NCBI GenBank assembly: GCA_002419215.1 | Contig: DIFQ01000075.1 | Coordinates: 7,669-71,668 of the forward strand | Source of the DNA: Syntrophaceae bacterium UBA5744 | Lineage (GTDB): Bacteria; Desulfobacterota; Syntrophia; Syntrophales; UBA2192 | DNA: 64,000 bases | Direction: 5' to 3' | In this document: positions 23,882-31,706 of the stretch, piece by piece | Position numbering within the stretch: the stretch's first letter is position 1 | Layout: each line of letters starts with the position of its first letter | Notes under the pieces: model-generated | Told to the model about the DNA's origin: nothing | Seen by the model: the letters and a program-made list of their open reading frames with translations, nothing else | The model's database searches: none | Program-made: the position numbers and the translations under genes

Positions 23882-25081
23882 ATGCTGTCGGAGAAATTGC
23901 TGGAGCGTTATGCCGAGGTGCTCATCTGGGGCCTGAATACGGCCCGAAAGAAGAGGTACAAGAAGGGCGAGATCGTCCAGGTCCGCTTCGATTTTCCGGC
24001 CATTCGACTGGCGGAGATCGTCCAGAGAAAACTGCTCGAGAGGGGGATCCACCCCATTCTCCGGTCCGGGTTGACGCCGGACATGGAGAAAAATTTTTAC
24101 GGCCTCTCGGACAAAAAACAGCTTACGTTTCTCGCCCCCGGCGACCGGGAGCTTTGCGAACACCTCAACGGCAATATCTATCTTTATGCCCCGGCCTCGC
24201 TCACTCACCTGCGCGAGGTGGATCCCAGGCGGATCGCCGTGGCCACCGTGGCACGGAAAGCATTAAAGGATATCTTGGACCGGCGGGACAGTGAGGGCAC
24301 CTTTGGATGGACGCTTTGCATGATGCCGACCGATGAGCTTGCCAAACAGGCGAAACTGACGACGGCCCAGTACGAGAAGCAGGTCGCCAGCGCCTGCTAC
24401 CTGGACAGCGATGACCCCGTGCGGGAGTGGGAGGCCATCTACGGGGAAGTGAGCGGCATCAAGAAGTGGCTCAACGGGATGAAAGTAGCCTTCTATCACG
24501 TCGAAGGGAAAAACGTGGACTTGAAGATCACACCCGGGCGGAACCGCAAGTGGGTGGGCATATCGGGGCACAACATCCCGAGCTTCGAGATCTTCCTTTC
24601 GCCGGACTGGAGAGGCACGGAGGGTCGCTATGTTGCCAACATGCCGTCCTTCCGGAGCGGCAATTACGTGGCCGGAGTGGTGCTCGATTTTCACAAGGGA
24701 ATCGGGTCCGTGGTGCGGGCCGACGAGGGCGAGGAATTCACCCGGAAACAGATTGCCATGGATGAGGGGGCAAGCCGGATCGGGGAGTTCTCTCTGACGG
24801 ACCGGCGATTTTCCCGGATTGACCGGTTCATGGCCAACACCCTCTACGACGAAAATTTCGGCGGGAAATACGGCAACTGCCACATTGCCTTCGGTTCGTC
24901 CTACGCCGACACCTACTCGAAGAACCCGTCCGACCTGACGCCGGCGATGAAGAAAGACCTGGGTTTCAACGACTCGGCGCTTCACTGGGACCTGGTCAAC
25001 ACGGAGCCCAAGACCGTGACGGCGCAGCTGTCGACGGGCAGGAGGGTGGTGGTCTACGAAAACGGGGTGTTCAAGTACTGA
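23882..25081 (+). CDS. M29-family metallo-aminopeptidase
   Basis: A 399-residue leucyl aminopeptidase of family M29 (AmpS/AmpT type), a cytoplasmic dimeric enzyme that removes N-terminal residues from peptides. The family motifs are present: HNIPSFEIFLSPDWRGTEG, DEGASRIGEFSL (metal-site Glu), YDENFGGKYGNCHIAFG and SALHWDLV with the His and Asp ligands. Length is typical. It is flanked by heptamer arrays on both sides, the upstream one apparently serving as SD. Confidence 0.88.
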   Translation: MLSEKLLERYAEVLIWGLNTARKKRYKKGEIVQVRFDFPAIRLAEIVQRKLLERGIHPILRSGLTPDMEKNFYGLSDKKQLTFLAPGDRELCEHLNGNIYLYAPASLTHLREVDPRRIAVATVARKALKDILDRRDSEGTFGWTLCMMPTDELAKQAKLTTAQYEKQVASACYLDSDDPVREWEAIYGEVSGIKKWLNGMKVAFYHVEGKNVDLKITPGRNRKWVGISGHNIPSFEIFLSPDWRGTEGRYVANMPSFRSGNYVAGVVLDFHKGIGSVVRADEGEEFTRKQIAMDEGASRIGEFSLTDRRFSRIDRFMANTLYDENFGGKYGNCHIAFGSSYADTYSKNPSDLTPAMKKDLGFNDSALHWDLVNTEPKTVTAQLSTGRRVVVYENGVFKY

Positions 25082-25082
25082 C

Positions 25083-25117
25083 AGGCTAAAGGCAAAAGGC
25101 TAAAGGCAAAAGGCAAT
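25083..25117 (+). repeat. Heptanucleotide array, AGGCTAA/AGGCAAA type
   Basis: Five 7-mers, AGGCTAA, AGGCAAA, AGGCTAA, AGGCAAA, AGGCAAT, begin two bases after the M29 aminopeptidase stop codon. Confidence 0.85.
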
Positions 25118-25162
25118 GACAGGGCCTTGTCGATTGATGCTTGAGCCTTGGAGCTTACGAAT

Positions 25163-25354
25163 TCAGTCCTCGATCTCGATCGCCTCGACGGGGCAGGACT
25201 CGGCTGCTTCGCGGCAGGCATCCTCGAATTCCTCGGGGATATCCTCGTCGAAACGGCAGACCGCCAGTTCATCCTGCATCTCGAAGACATCCGGGCAGAT
25301 ATCGGTGCAGTTCTCACAGCCGATGCAGAGATCCTCGATGACTTTGGCTTTCAT
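25163..25354 (-). CDS. Single-cluster [4Fe-4S] ferredoxin
   Basis: A 63-residue ferredoxin. Cys10, Cys13, Cys16 and Cys54 (CP) are the expected cluster ligands. Cys20 and Cys47 are placed to form the disulfide that replaces a second cluster, as in Thermotoga- and Desulfovibrio-type ferredoxins. An extra Cys33 is present. The acidic surface (EDIPEEFED) suits an electron carrier in the cytoplasm. GGAGG lies ahead of its ATG. It is a single-gene unit. Confidence 0.9.
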   Translation of the reverse strand: MKAKVIEDLCIGCENCTDICPDVFEMQDELAVCRFDEDIPEEFEDACREAAESCPVEAIEIED

Positions 25355-25652
25355 TTCCCCTCCTTTTCCCGACTCCGGGTTGCCGACTCGAAAGCAGTCG
25401 CCGGAAAAGATCGAAAAAATGGGACGCGACGCTGTTTATGGATGAACTGCCCGTGAAATGTCAACATTTTTTTGTCTTTTTTTTCTGAGGGGCAGCGGCT
25501 GCGGGTCGTGCGTGCCGAAATCATGAACTGTGACGCGATATCGGAGGGTTGACGATGCCGGAGATAACGAAGCGGATGCCGAAGGACCCCAGGGGGCTCG
25601 TTAAAGGCATTGAACTCCGGCCCGGAATTGCTTACTGATCGCTGCTTCGCAG

Positions 25653-25698
25653 CTGGAATCGGGCATCCGGAATCCGGATTCCGGAATCCTGAATCCGC
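25653..25698 (+). repeat. Heptanucleotide array, CCGGAAT type, copy 2
   Basis: Units CTGGAAT, CGGGCAT, CCGGAAT, CCGGATT, CCGGAAT, CCTGAAT: the same family as 2436-2482. It lies in the 487-base gap 25355-25841 between the ferredoxin and sufC. Apart from this array, a short inverted repeat (CGCCC...GGGCG) just behind it and the sufC promoter, I see nothing certain there. Confidence 0.8.
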
Positions 25699-25735
25699 TT
25701 TTCGCCCCTCAACGGGCGAAAAGGCGGGAAACCCC

Positions 25736-25764
25736 TTGACAGGGTGTAGCAATCCGAAGATATT
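25736..25764 (+). promoter_or_regulatory. Promoter of sufC-sufB
   Basis: TTGACA (25736-25741), a 17-base spacer and GATATT (25759-25764), about 75 bases ahead of sufC. No IscR-like site is recognisable. Confidence 0.6.
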
Positions 25765-25841
25765 AATCGAACTTCAACAGACTTCCCGGTTCAGCAAAAA
25801 GGCCTGTTGAACCACGTCAATACCTTAAAAAGGAGGCAGTG

Positions 25842-26600
25842 ATGCTTCTCATCGAAGATCTACAAGTAAAGCTGGGCGAGCGGGAGGTGCTTCGGCACAT
25901 CGACCTGCAGATCAATCCCGGCGAGACGCACATTCTCTTCGGACCGAACGGTTCCGGGAAAACTTCGCTGCTCATGACGATCATGGGCTACCCCCAGTAC
26001 CGGGTGACGGCAGGGAAAATCACGTTCAAGGGTGTGGATATCACGAACGCTCCGATCAACGAGCGGTCGAAGCTCGGAATCGGGATGTCCTATCAGCGAC
26101 CGCCGACGGTGAACGGACTCAAGACAAAACAGATGGTTCAAATCTGCGGCGGCGACAGAAAAGTCGACACCGAGGGGATGGCGGCGAGAATGAACTTCAC
26201 GGACTTCCTGGAGAGGGACATCAACGCCGGTTTTTCCGGCGGGGAGATCAAGCGCTCGGAGCTGCTGCAGCTCATGGCCCAGGAGCCCGACCTGCTGCTT
26301 TTCGATGAACCCGAGTCCGGCGTGGACCTCGAGAACATCTCGCTTATCGGCAGCACGATCAGCAAGCTGCTGCAGAGGGATTTTCAAACGCAGCCCGGCA
26401 AGACCCAGGTCCAGAGGAAGAAGGAGCGGACGAAAATGGGGCTTATCATCACCCACACGGGCTTCATCCTGGACTATGTCACCGCCGACAAGGGGCAGGT
26501 GCTCTTCAACGGCGTACTGTCCTGCTCCAACAACCCGACTGACATCTTCAACTGCATCAAAGTCATGGGATACGAGGAGTGTGTGAAATGCGCAATCTGA
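25842..26600 (+). CDS. sufC: Fe-S assembly ATPase SufC (minimal SUF-like system)
   Basis: A 252-residue ABC ATPase. Walker A is GPNGSGKTS; the Q-loop region reads GMSYQRPPTVNG; the signature is FSGGEIKRSELLQ; Walker B is LLLFDEPESGVD, as in SufC. Between Walker B and the H-loop (ITHTGFILDY) is an extra basic stretch (QPGKTQVQRKKERTK). The C-terminus is Cys-rich (SCSN, NCIK, EECVKCAI). AGGAGG stands five bases before ATG 25842 (a GTG lies at 25839). It overlaps sufB by 13 bases. With no SufA, S, E or U near, it looks like the SmsC of the two-gene minimal system. Confidence 0.9.
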   Translation: MLLIEDLQVKLGEREVLRHIDLQINPGETHILFGPNGSGKTSLLMTIMGYPQYRVTAGKITFKGVDITNAPINERSKLGIGMSYQRPPTVNGLKTKQMVQICGGDRKVDTEGMAARMNFTDFLERDINAGFSGGEIKRSELLQLMAQEPDLLLFDEPESGVDLENISLIGSTISKLLQRDFQTQPGKTQVQRKKERTKMGLIITHTGFILDYVTADKGQVLFNGVLSCSNNPTDIFNCIKVMGYEECVKCAI

Positions 26601-27799
26601 GCGAGAGAGCCCGGGAGGCCAGGGATAAGAAAGCCGCCATCGGTCCCGACGTGGACCTGGCAACCTTTACGGCGGAGCCGGTCCGGCATGATTATGTGCC
26701 CGATCTGAAGAGGCTTCCCGAGAAAGACCGCCTGAGGATGATCCAGGCCGGGATCGACACCGCCGAGAGCGGAAGATCCGGAACCTACATCCAGATGGAC
26801 ACGGCCGTCGTTCACTCCCACGCCAGGCAGGAAGGCCTCGAGGTGATCCCCATCAAGGAAGCCTTGAAAAAATACGAATGGGCCAGGGAGTATTACTGGA
26901 AGCTCGTCTCCGTCGATGCGGACAAGTACACGGCAGCGGCGGAGCTTCATCTCCACGATGGTTACGTCATCCGGGCACTGCCCGGCGCGAAGGCCGTCTG
27001 GCCCGTCCAGGCCTGCCTGTACCTGGACAAGGACAATATCAGCCAGTACGTCCACAATCTGATCATTGCAGAGGAAGGCTCGGAACTCCACGTCATCACC
27101 GGCTGCGCCACGTCGCCGAATCTCAAGCGAGGGCTCCACGTGGGGATCTCGGAGTTCTTCGTCAAGAAAAACGCAAAACTGAGCTTCACCATGATCCACC
27201 ACTGGGCGGAGGAAGTGATGGTGCGGCCCCGCTCCGTCGGCATCGTCGAGGAGGGGGGGCTTTTCCTGAACAACTACATCTGCATGAAGCCCGTGAAGAG
27301 CCTGCAGATGTATCCCACGACGCACCTCGTGGGCAAGGGCGCCGTCGCGCGCTTCTACAGCATCCTCGTGGGGACGCCCGGCTCCGAGATGGACGTGGGC
27401 GGACGGATTTTCCTCGAGGCCGAGGACACGAGGGCCGAGATCATCGCCCGGGCCATCACCAACGGCGGGAAGATCATCAACCGCGGCGACCTCATCGGCG
27501 AGGTGGCCGGCGTCAAGGCGCACCTCGAATGCAAGGGCCTGATCCTCAACGGGGGGATCATTCATGCCATCCCGGAGCTCCAGGGGAAGGTGGACGGCGT
27601 CGAGATGTCCCACGAGGCGGCGGTCGGCAAGATCGCCCAGGAAGAGATCATGTACCTCATGTCCCGCGGGCTCTCCGAGGAAGAAGCGACTTCCACCATC
27701 GTCCGTGGCTTTCTCAGCGTCGACATCCCGGGGCTGCCGCCCCAGCTCAAGGCGGAAATAGACCGGGCCGTCGACCTGAGCTCGAAGGATGTGATGTAA
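26588..27799 (+). CDS. sufB: Fe-S assembly scaffold SufB/SufD family protein
   Basis: A 403-residue SufB/D-type beta-helix scaffold. The C-terminal signature MSHEAAVGKIAQEEIMYLMSRGLSEEEA and FLSVDIPGL is that of the family. One SufB/D protein with SufC is the two-component layout called SMS (SmsC-SmsB) in archaea and anaerobes, in which one scaffold replaces the SufB-SufD pair. ATG 26588 lies inside the end of sufC with GAGGAG upstream, so translation is coupled. Assigning it to SufB rather than SufD is uncertain. Confidence 0.88.
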   Translation: MRNLSERAREARDKKAAIGPDVDLATFTAEPVRHDYVPDLKRLPEKDRLRMIQAGIDTAESGRSGTYIQMDTAVVHSHARQEGLEVIPIKEALKKYEWAREYYWKLVSVDADKYTAAAELHLHDGYVIRALPGAKAVWPVQACLYLDKDNISQYVHNLIIAEEGSELHVITGCATSPNLKRGLHVGISEFFVKKNAKLSFTMIHHWAEEVMVRPRSVGIVEEGGLFLNNYICMKPVKSLQMYPTTHLVGKGAVARFYSILVGTPGSEMDVGGRIFLEAEDTRAEIIARAITNGGKIINRGDLIGEVAGVKAHLECKGLILNGGIIHAIPELQGKVDGVEMSHEAAVGKIAQEEIMYLMSRGLSEEEATSTIVRGFLSVDIPGLPPQLKAEIDRAVDLSSKDVM

Positions 27800-27823
27800 C
27801 GCGGCCACCCTGCGGGGGCCGCG

Positions 27824-27858
27824 AGGCAACAGGCTTCAGGCAACAGGCGTCAGGATAA
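27824..27858 (+). repeat. Heptanucleotide array, AGGCAAC/AGGCTTC type
   Basis: Five 7-mers (AGGCAAC, AGGCTTC, AGGCAAC, AGGCGTC, AGGATAA) lie between sufB and its terminator. Confidence 0.82.
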
Positions 27859-27861
27859 GAA

Positions 27862-27894
27862 AAGGATGGGGAGAAATCCCCGGTCCCTTTTTTT
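27862..27894 (+). terminator. Terminator after sufB
   Basis: GGGGA-GAAA-TCCCC hairpin with a GNRA-type loop, an outer AGG/CCT pair and a run of seven T from 27888. It faces the end of pncB. Confidence 0.6.
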
Positions 27895-27911
27895 CTTGGC
27901 GCGGGTCACTG

Positions 27912-29267
27912 TCACTGCTTTTCGACGGATGCGATTTCTTTCTCGATATCCACTTTCATCTGTTTGAGCCTGTTTGAAATTTCGACAGGGTAGGGGGGAG
28001 AGTCCTCGAGTTTCCGCAGATGTTCCGGGAGGGATGCGAGTTCGCCTGCGGCACGGACACGGATGTCGGCGAGGGGTTCCGGCTGCTCGAGCCTCATCCC
28101 GCCCTTCATGTAGCGCCTGAGCAATGGTTTTCCCTCCTGCAGGTCGCCCTCCACGGTCAGTCGATCCGCGATCATCTTCCCGCCCCGGCAGAGCCGCCAT
28201 ACCTGCTTCCGTCCCGGCCAGGTGGCTTTCCCCTCGGAGTTCTTCAATTTCGGCCTCCCGGCGTATTCCATGAGCTTGTAGGCGCAATCCAGGTAGGGGG
28301 CATCGGCGGAAGTGTCCATCTTTGTGCCCACGCCGAAGCCCGTGATGGGCGCCCCGCGGGAGAAAAGATCCAGGATCGCGTACTCGTCGATGTTTCCGCT
28401 GGCGAAGATCTGCGCGTCCCGGAGCCCCCCGTCATCGAGGATCCGGCGGGTCTTTTTCGCCAGCTCCGCCAGATCACCGCTGTCCAGACGGATGCCCCTG
28501 ACCGGGATGCCCTTCCTGCGAAGCTCTTCAGAGATCTCGACGACGTGCCGGGTTCCCCGGAGCGTGTCGTAGGTGTCGACCAGGAGGGTGACGATGCCGG
28601 GGTTGGCGAAGGCAAAGCGCAGAAAGGCGTTTTTTTCGTCCCGGTGGGCCTCGATGAAGGAATGGGCCATGGTACCGAAGGCCGGTATCCCGTAAAGATA
28701 CTCGGCGAGTACCGTGGCCGTGCCGTCGAATCCGGCAATGAAGGACGAGCGGGCTGCATAAAGGCCTGCCTCGGCCCCGTGGGCCCTGCGCAGCCCGAAG
28801 TCGATGAGCTTTGCCCGGCCGGCCGTCACCAGGACACTGCGGGCGGCCTTAGAAGCCAGCAGGGACTGCAGGTGCAGCAGGTTGATCACGCGGCTTTCGA
28901 CGAGTTGCGCATCGCCGATGGGGGCGACCACGCGCAGGATCGGTTCATCGGGAAAGAAAAGACTTCCTTCCGGCATGGCCTCGACGATGCCCGTGAACCG
29001 GAAGTCCGCCAGGTAGTCGATGAGCTTCTTCGAGAATCGTTTCGTCGAGGCGAGATAGTCCAGCTCGGCCGGCTCGAAACGGGCCTGCTCGAGAAAATCC
29101 AGCACGGACTCGAGCCCTGCCGCCATGAAGAACCCGCGATTCTCCGGCATCTTGCGCACCGAGAACTCGAACACGGCCTCTTCGCGCATGTCGTCTTCCA
29201 GGTAGCCCTGGAGCATGGTGAGCTGGTAGAGATCGGTCAATAGCGGGCTTTTCATTGCATCGGTCAT
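27912..29267 (-). CDS. pncB: Nicotinate phosphoribosyltransferase
   Basis: A 451-residue enzyme of NAD salvage that makes nicotinate mononucleotide from nicotinate and PRPP. Typical motifs are LLTDLYQLTMLQGY at the start, FFMAAGLESVLDFL, FGLRRAHGAEAGLYAARSSFIAGFDGT with the catalytic region, GTMAHSFIEAH, and VRGIRLDSGDLAELAKKTR near the PRPP site. CAGGAG precedes ATG 29267; the frame is open 38 codons further upstream without support. Together with nadK and nadC it covers NAD(P) supply in this window. Confidence 0.93.
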   Translation of the reverse strand: MTDAMKSPLLTDLYQLTMLQGYLEDDMREEAVFEFSVRKMPENRGFFMAAGLESVLDFLEQARFEPAELDYLASTKRFSKKLIDYLADFRFTGIVEAMPEGSLFFPDEPILRVVAPIGDAQLVESRVINLLHLQSLLASKAARSVLVTAGRAKLIDFGLRRAHGAEAGLYAARSSFIAGFDGTATVLAEYLYGIPAFGTMAHSFIEAHRDEKNAFLRFAFANPGIVTLLVDTYDTLRGTRHVVEISEELRRKGIPVRGIRLDSGDLAELAKKTRRILDDGGLRDAQIFASGNIDEYAILDLFSRGAPITGFGVGTKMDTSADAPYLDCAYKLMEYAGRPKLKNSEGKATWPGRKQVWRLCRGGKMIADRLTVEGDLQEGKPLLRRYMKGGMRLEQPEPLADIRVRAAGELASLPEHLRKLEDSPPYPVEISNRLKQMKVDIEKEIASVEKQ

Positions 29268-29458
29268 GGCCGCTCCTGTGCGGTTTGAGCCAGAAGGCCG
29301 GACGTCAGGCAGATCGGAAGGAACGGTTCGCAATTCTTTCGAAGGAGAAGCGAATCTGACGAAAGACCGTTGATTTATCAATGGCCGCGGCGCCCGGGGT
29401 TTTCAAGGACAAAACAACGGGGGTTGATTCCCGGGGGACTCTGGTATATGACCGAACC

Positions 29459-30259
29459 ATGATCCAGGGGCTCCTCGAACCGGTTTGCGCCATCCTCGGC
29501 ACCCTGCGAGATATGACGGGCAGGGATGTGCAGTTTGTGCGCAAGCCGGACCTGACGTCCCTTGCCCGGATGAGGATGGCCGGGGGCGCCGCGTCCGCCC
29601 ACGTGCTGTTCTATCGCGACGAAAGCAATCCCCTGATCAACCACGTGATCGCCAACGAGTGCGCCCACCTGATCCGCCTCTTCCGAACACCGGTTGAAAG
29701 GCGGTTTGTCGCCGTGGCCAACGAGCGGACCCAGGCGCGCTACCGCGAGGAGATCCGGGAAGACATCCAGAGACTTTCGCTCATCCATGGGCTCGGGACG
29801 CTTCGCGACTTCATCCCTCTCTGGTACGAAAGCGCAGTCTTCCAGCTCACACGGATGCCCCCCGACATCATGATCGAGCGCTGGCTCTACCGGCAGTACC
29901 CGGGTCTCAGGGAGATCCAGCGCAATGCCCTCACGGAGCAGCAGGTCAGGGCCGTGTCGGTCCTGGCCCGGGGTATCCGGCGAATGACGCCCGGCAAGAT
30001 CTACGATGTCTCCCAGATCATGAATTACGCGTTCTTCAAGCTCACGGGAGAGCTTCTGGGAATCCGTCTCGTCGAGCCTTACGAGAGAAGCCGATACAGG
30101 CTGGAAGGGGATGAGCTCGCCGCCTGGACGGCCGACCATTACAGCGAAGACCACGAGGGGGATGTGTCCGTCATCGACCACTGGGCTGAAGCCCTTCAGC
30201 TCTCGGAGTGGTTCCAATGGCGGCGCTTCACCGAGATCTCCCATGACGTTCTGCATTGA
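29459..30259 (+). CDS. Conserved protein of unknown function with a zincin-like NECAH motif
   Basis: A 266-residue protein from ATG 29459 (the frame is open from 29381, and no start has a convincing SD). I do not recognise the family. It holds NPLINHVIANECAHLIRLF near the N-terminal third, which looks like the zincin helix HExxH with the first His replaced by Asn, or with HVIANE as an alternative arrangement. Downstream are WYESAVFQLTRMPPDIMIERWLYRQYPGL and an acidic C-terminal part with several His. No signal peptide or membrane segment. It is divergent from pncB and convergent with ald. A peptidase role is a guess. Confidence 0.6.
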   Translation: MIQGLLEPVCAILGTLRDMTGRDVQFVRKPDLTSLARMRMAGGAASAHVLFYRDESNPLINHVIANECAHLIRLFRTPVERRFVAVANERTQARYREEIREDIQRLSLIHGLGTLRDFIPLWYESAVFQLTRMPPDIMIERWLYRQYPGLREIQRNALTEQQVRAVSVLARGIRRMTPGKIYDVSQIMNYAFFKLTGELLGIRLVEPYERSRYRLEGDELAAWTADHYSEDHEGDVSVIDHWAEALQLSEWFQWRRFTEISHDVLH

Positions 30260-30288
30260 CCGGCCCCTGACCGGTGATCCGGGAATCT

Positions 30289-31389
30289 CTACCCGAACGG
30301 TTTGACCTCGATGCCGAACGCTTCGCCTACCGCCCCGTAGGTGACGGTTCCGCGCCAGGTGTTCAGCCCTTTTGCCAGATCGGCATTCTTCGACAAGGAG
30401 GCGGGGACACCGTCGGCGGCCAGCCGCGCGACGTAGGGCAGGGTGGCGTTCGACAGGGCGATCGTGCTCGTCCGGGGGACGGCACCCGGCATGTTCGTGA
30501 CCCCGTAATGCAGGACGCCCTCGACGAAGTAGACCGGGTCGGAGTGTTTCGTCGGGCGGATGGTCTCGACACAGCCCCCCTGATCGACGGAAACGTCGAT
30601 CACGACACTTCCCCCGGCCATGCGGGCCACCATCGCGCGAGTGACGACGCGCGGCGTCCGGGCCCCTTTCACGAGGACGGCCCCGATGAGCAGGTCCGCT
30701 TCGGCCACGGATTCCTCGACGGCGAGCGGGTCGGCGCTCCGGGTGATGAGCCTTTCGTGGAGCACCTCCTCGAGGTGGCGGAGCCTTTCGATATTGCGGT
30801 CCAGGACGGTGACCTCGGCGCCCATCCCCAGGGCGATCCTGGCGGCGCTCGCCCCGACGATGCCTCCCCCGATGATCGTCACCCGGGCGGGCTCGACGCC
30901 GGCAACCCCGCCGATCAGTTTTCCGGACCCTCCGTTCAGCTTTTCCAGGTAGTGAGCCCCTTTTTGCACGGCCAGGCGGCCGGCCACCTCGCTCATGGGC
31001 TTCAGCAGCGGGAGCTGTCCGTCGGGGAGCTCGACGGTTTCGTAGGCGATTCCCGTGACGCCTTTCTTCATCATCGCAAGGGTCAGTTCCCGCTCGGCGG
31101 CGAGGTGAAGGTAGGTGAAGAGGATGAGGTCGGGGCGGAGAAAGGCATACTCCGGCGGAAGCGGCTCCTTGACCTTCACGACGAGACCCGCGCTCCAGGC
31201 GGCGGCTGCGTCGGGGACAATGTCCGCCCCGGCTGCGCGGTAATCGGCGTCGCTGAACCCGCTGCCCGCGCCTGCCTGTGTTTCCACAACGACCCGGTGA
31301 CCCGCCTCGCAGAGCTGCCGGACCCCTCCGGGGGCCATGGAGACCCGGTACTCGTTGTCCTTGATCTCTTTGGGAATCCCGATCTGCAT
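30289..31389 (-). CDS. ald: Alanine dehydrogenase
   Basis: A 366-residue NAD-dependent enzyme converting alanine to pyruvate and ammonia. The start motif IGIPKEIKDNEYRVSM and the later KVKEPLPPEY are family signatures. The NAD-binding loop is IIGGGIVGASAARIALGMGA, and the substrate-region KxH motif is TYLHLAAERELT. A second ATG at 31392 is possible; GAGGAG spacing favours 31389. Its own promoter lies upstream. In anaerobes it often serves alanine use as carbon and nitrogen source. Confidence 0.95.
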   Translation of the reverse strand: MQIGIPKEIKDNEYRVSMAPGGVRQLCEAGHRVVVETQAGAGSGFSDADYRAAGADIVPDAAAAWSAGLVVKVKEPLPPEYAFLRPDLILFTYLHLAAERELTLAMMKKGVTGIAYETVELPDGQLPLLKPMSEVAGRLAVQKGAHYLEKLNGGSGKLIGGVAGVEPARVTIIGGGIVGASAARIALGMGAEVTVLDRNIERLRHLEEVLHERLITRSADPLAVEESVAEADLLIGAVLVKGARTPRVVTRAMVARMAGGSVVIDVSVDQGGCVETIRPTKHSDPVYFVEGVLHYGVTNMPGAVPRTSTIALSNATLPYVARLAADGVPASLSKNADLAKGLNTWRGTVTYGAVGEAFGIEVKPFG

Positions 31390-31438
31390 CATACTCTCCT
31401 CATCTGCAGGGCCATCGGATCATGAATGGAACGAAATT

Positions 31439-31467
31439 TTTATATCACGGCCGGTTCCGAAGGTCAA
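31439..31467 (-). promoter_or_regulatory. Promoter of ald
   Basis: On the minus strand TTGACC (31467-31462), a 17-base spacer and TATAAA (31444-31439), about 45 bases ahead of the start codon. It lies in the 314-base divergent gap 31393-31706, which otherwise shows only the ATPase promoter. Confidence 0.72.
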
Positions 31468-31582
31468 AGGGAAGGGCAGGCCTGGCCGGATCGATTCGGG
31501 AGGAACGCGACCGCAAAGGACACAGGCCGGAGCCTCCTGGCCGGTGTCGAAAGTAGAACCCACAGGCAAGCCCTAATCGGAT

Positions 31583-31611
31583 TTGACGGAAAGAGGTTGA
31601 GGCATTAGAAT
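31583..31611 (+). promoter_or_regulatory. Promoter of the P-type ATPase gene
   Basis: TTGACG (31583-31588), a 17-base spacer and TAGAAT (31606-31611), about 95 bases before the start codon. Confidence 0.7.
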
Positions 31612-31706
31612 AACGGCGTTGGGCAGCACCTGCGAGTCGCAGATCTTTCCAGGCATGACAGCCCTCATCCTTCCATTTCGTGATCGTGCAGAGGAGAAGA
31701 CGGACG

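Noticed and set aside
25555..25638. 27-codon open frame with a good SD (GGAGG) ahead of sufC
   Set aside because: Too short, no recognisable homology, runs into the CCGGAAT repeat; coding not supportable by eye.
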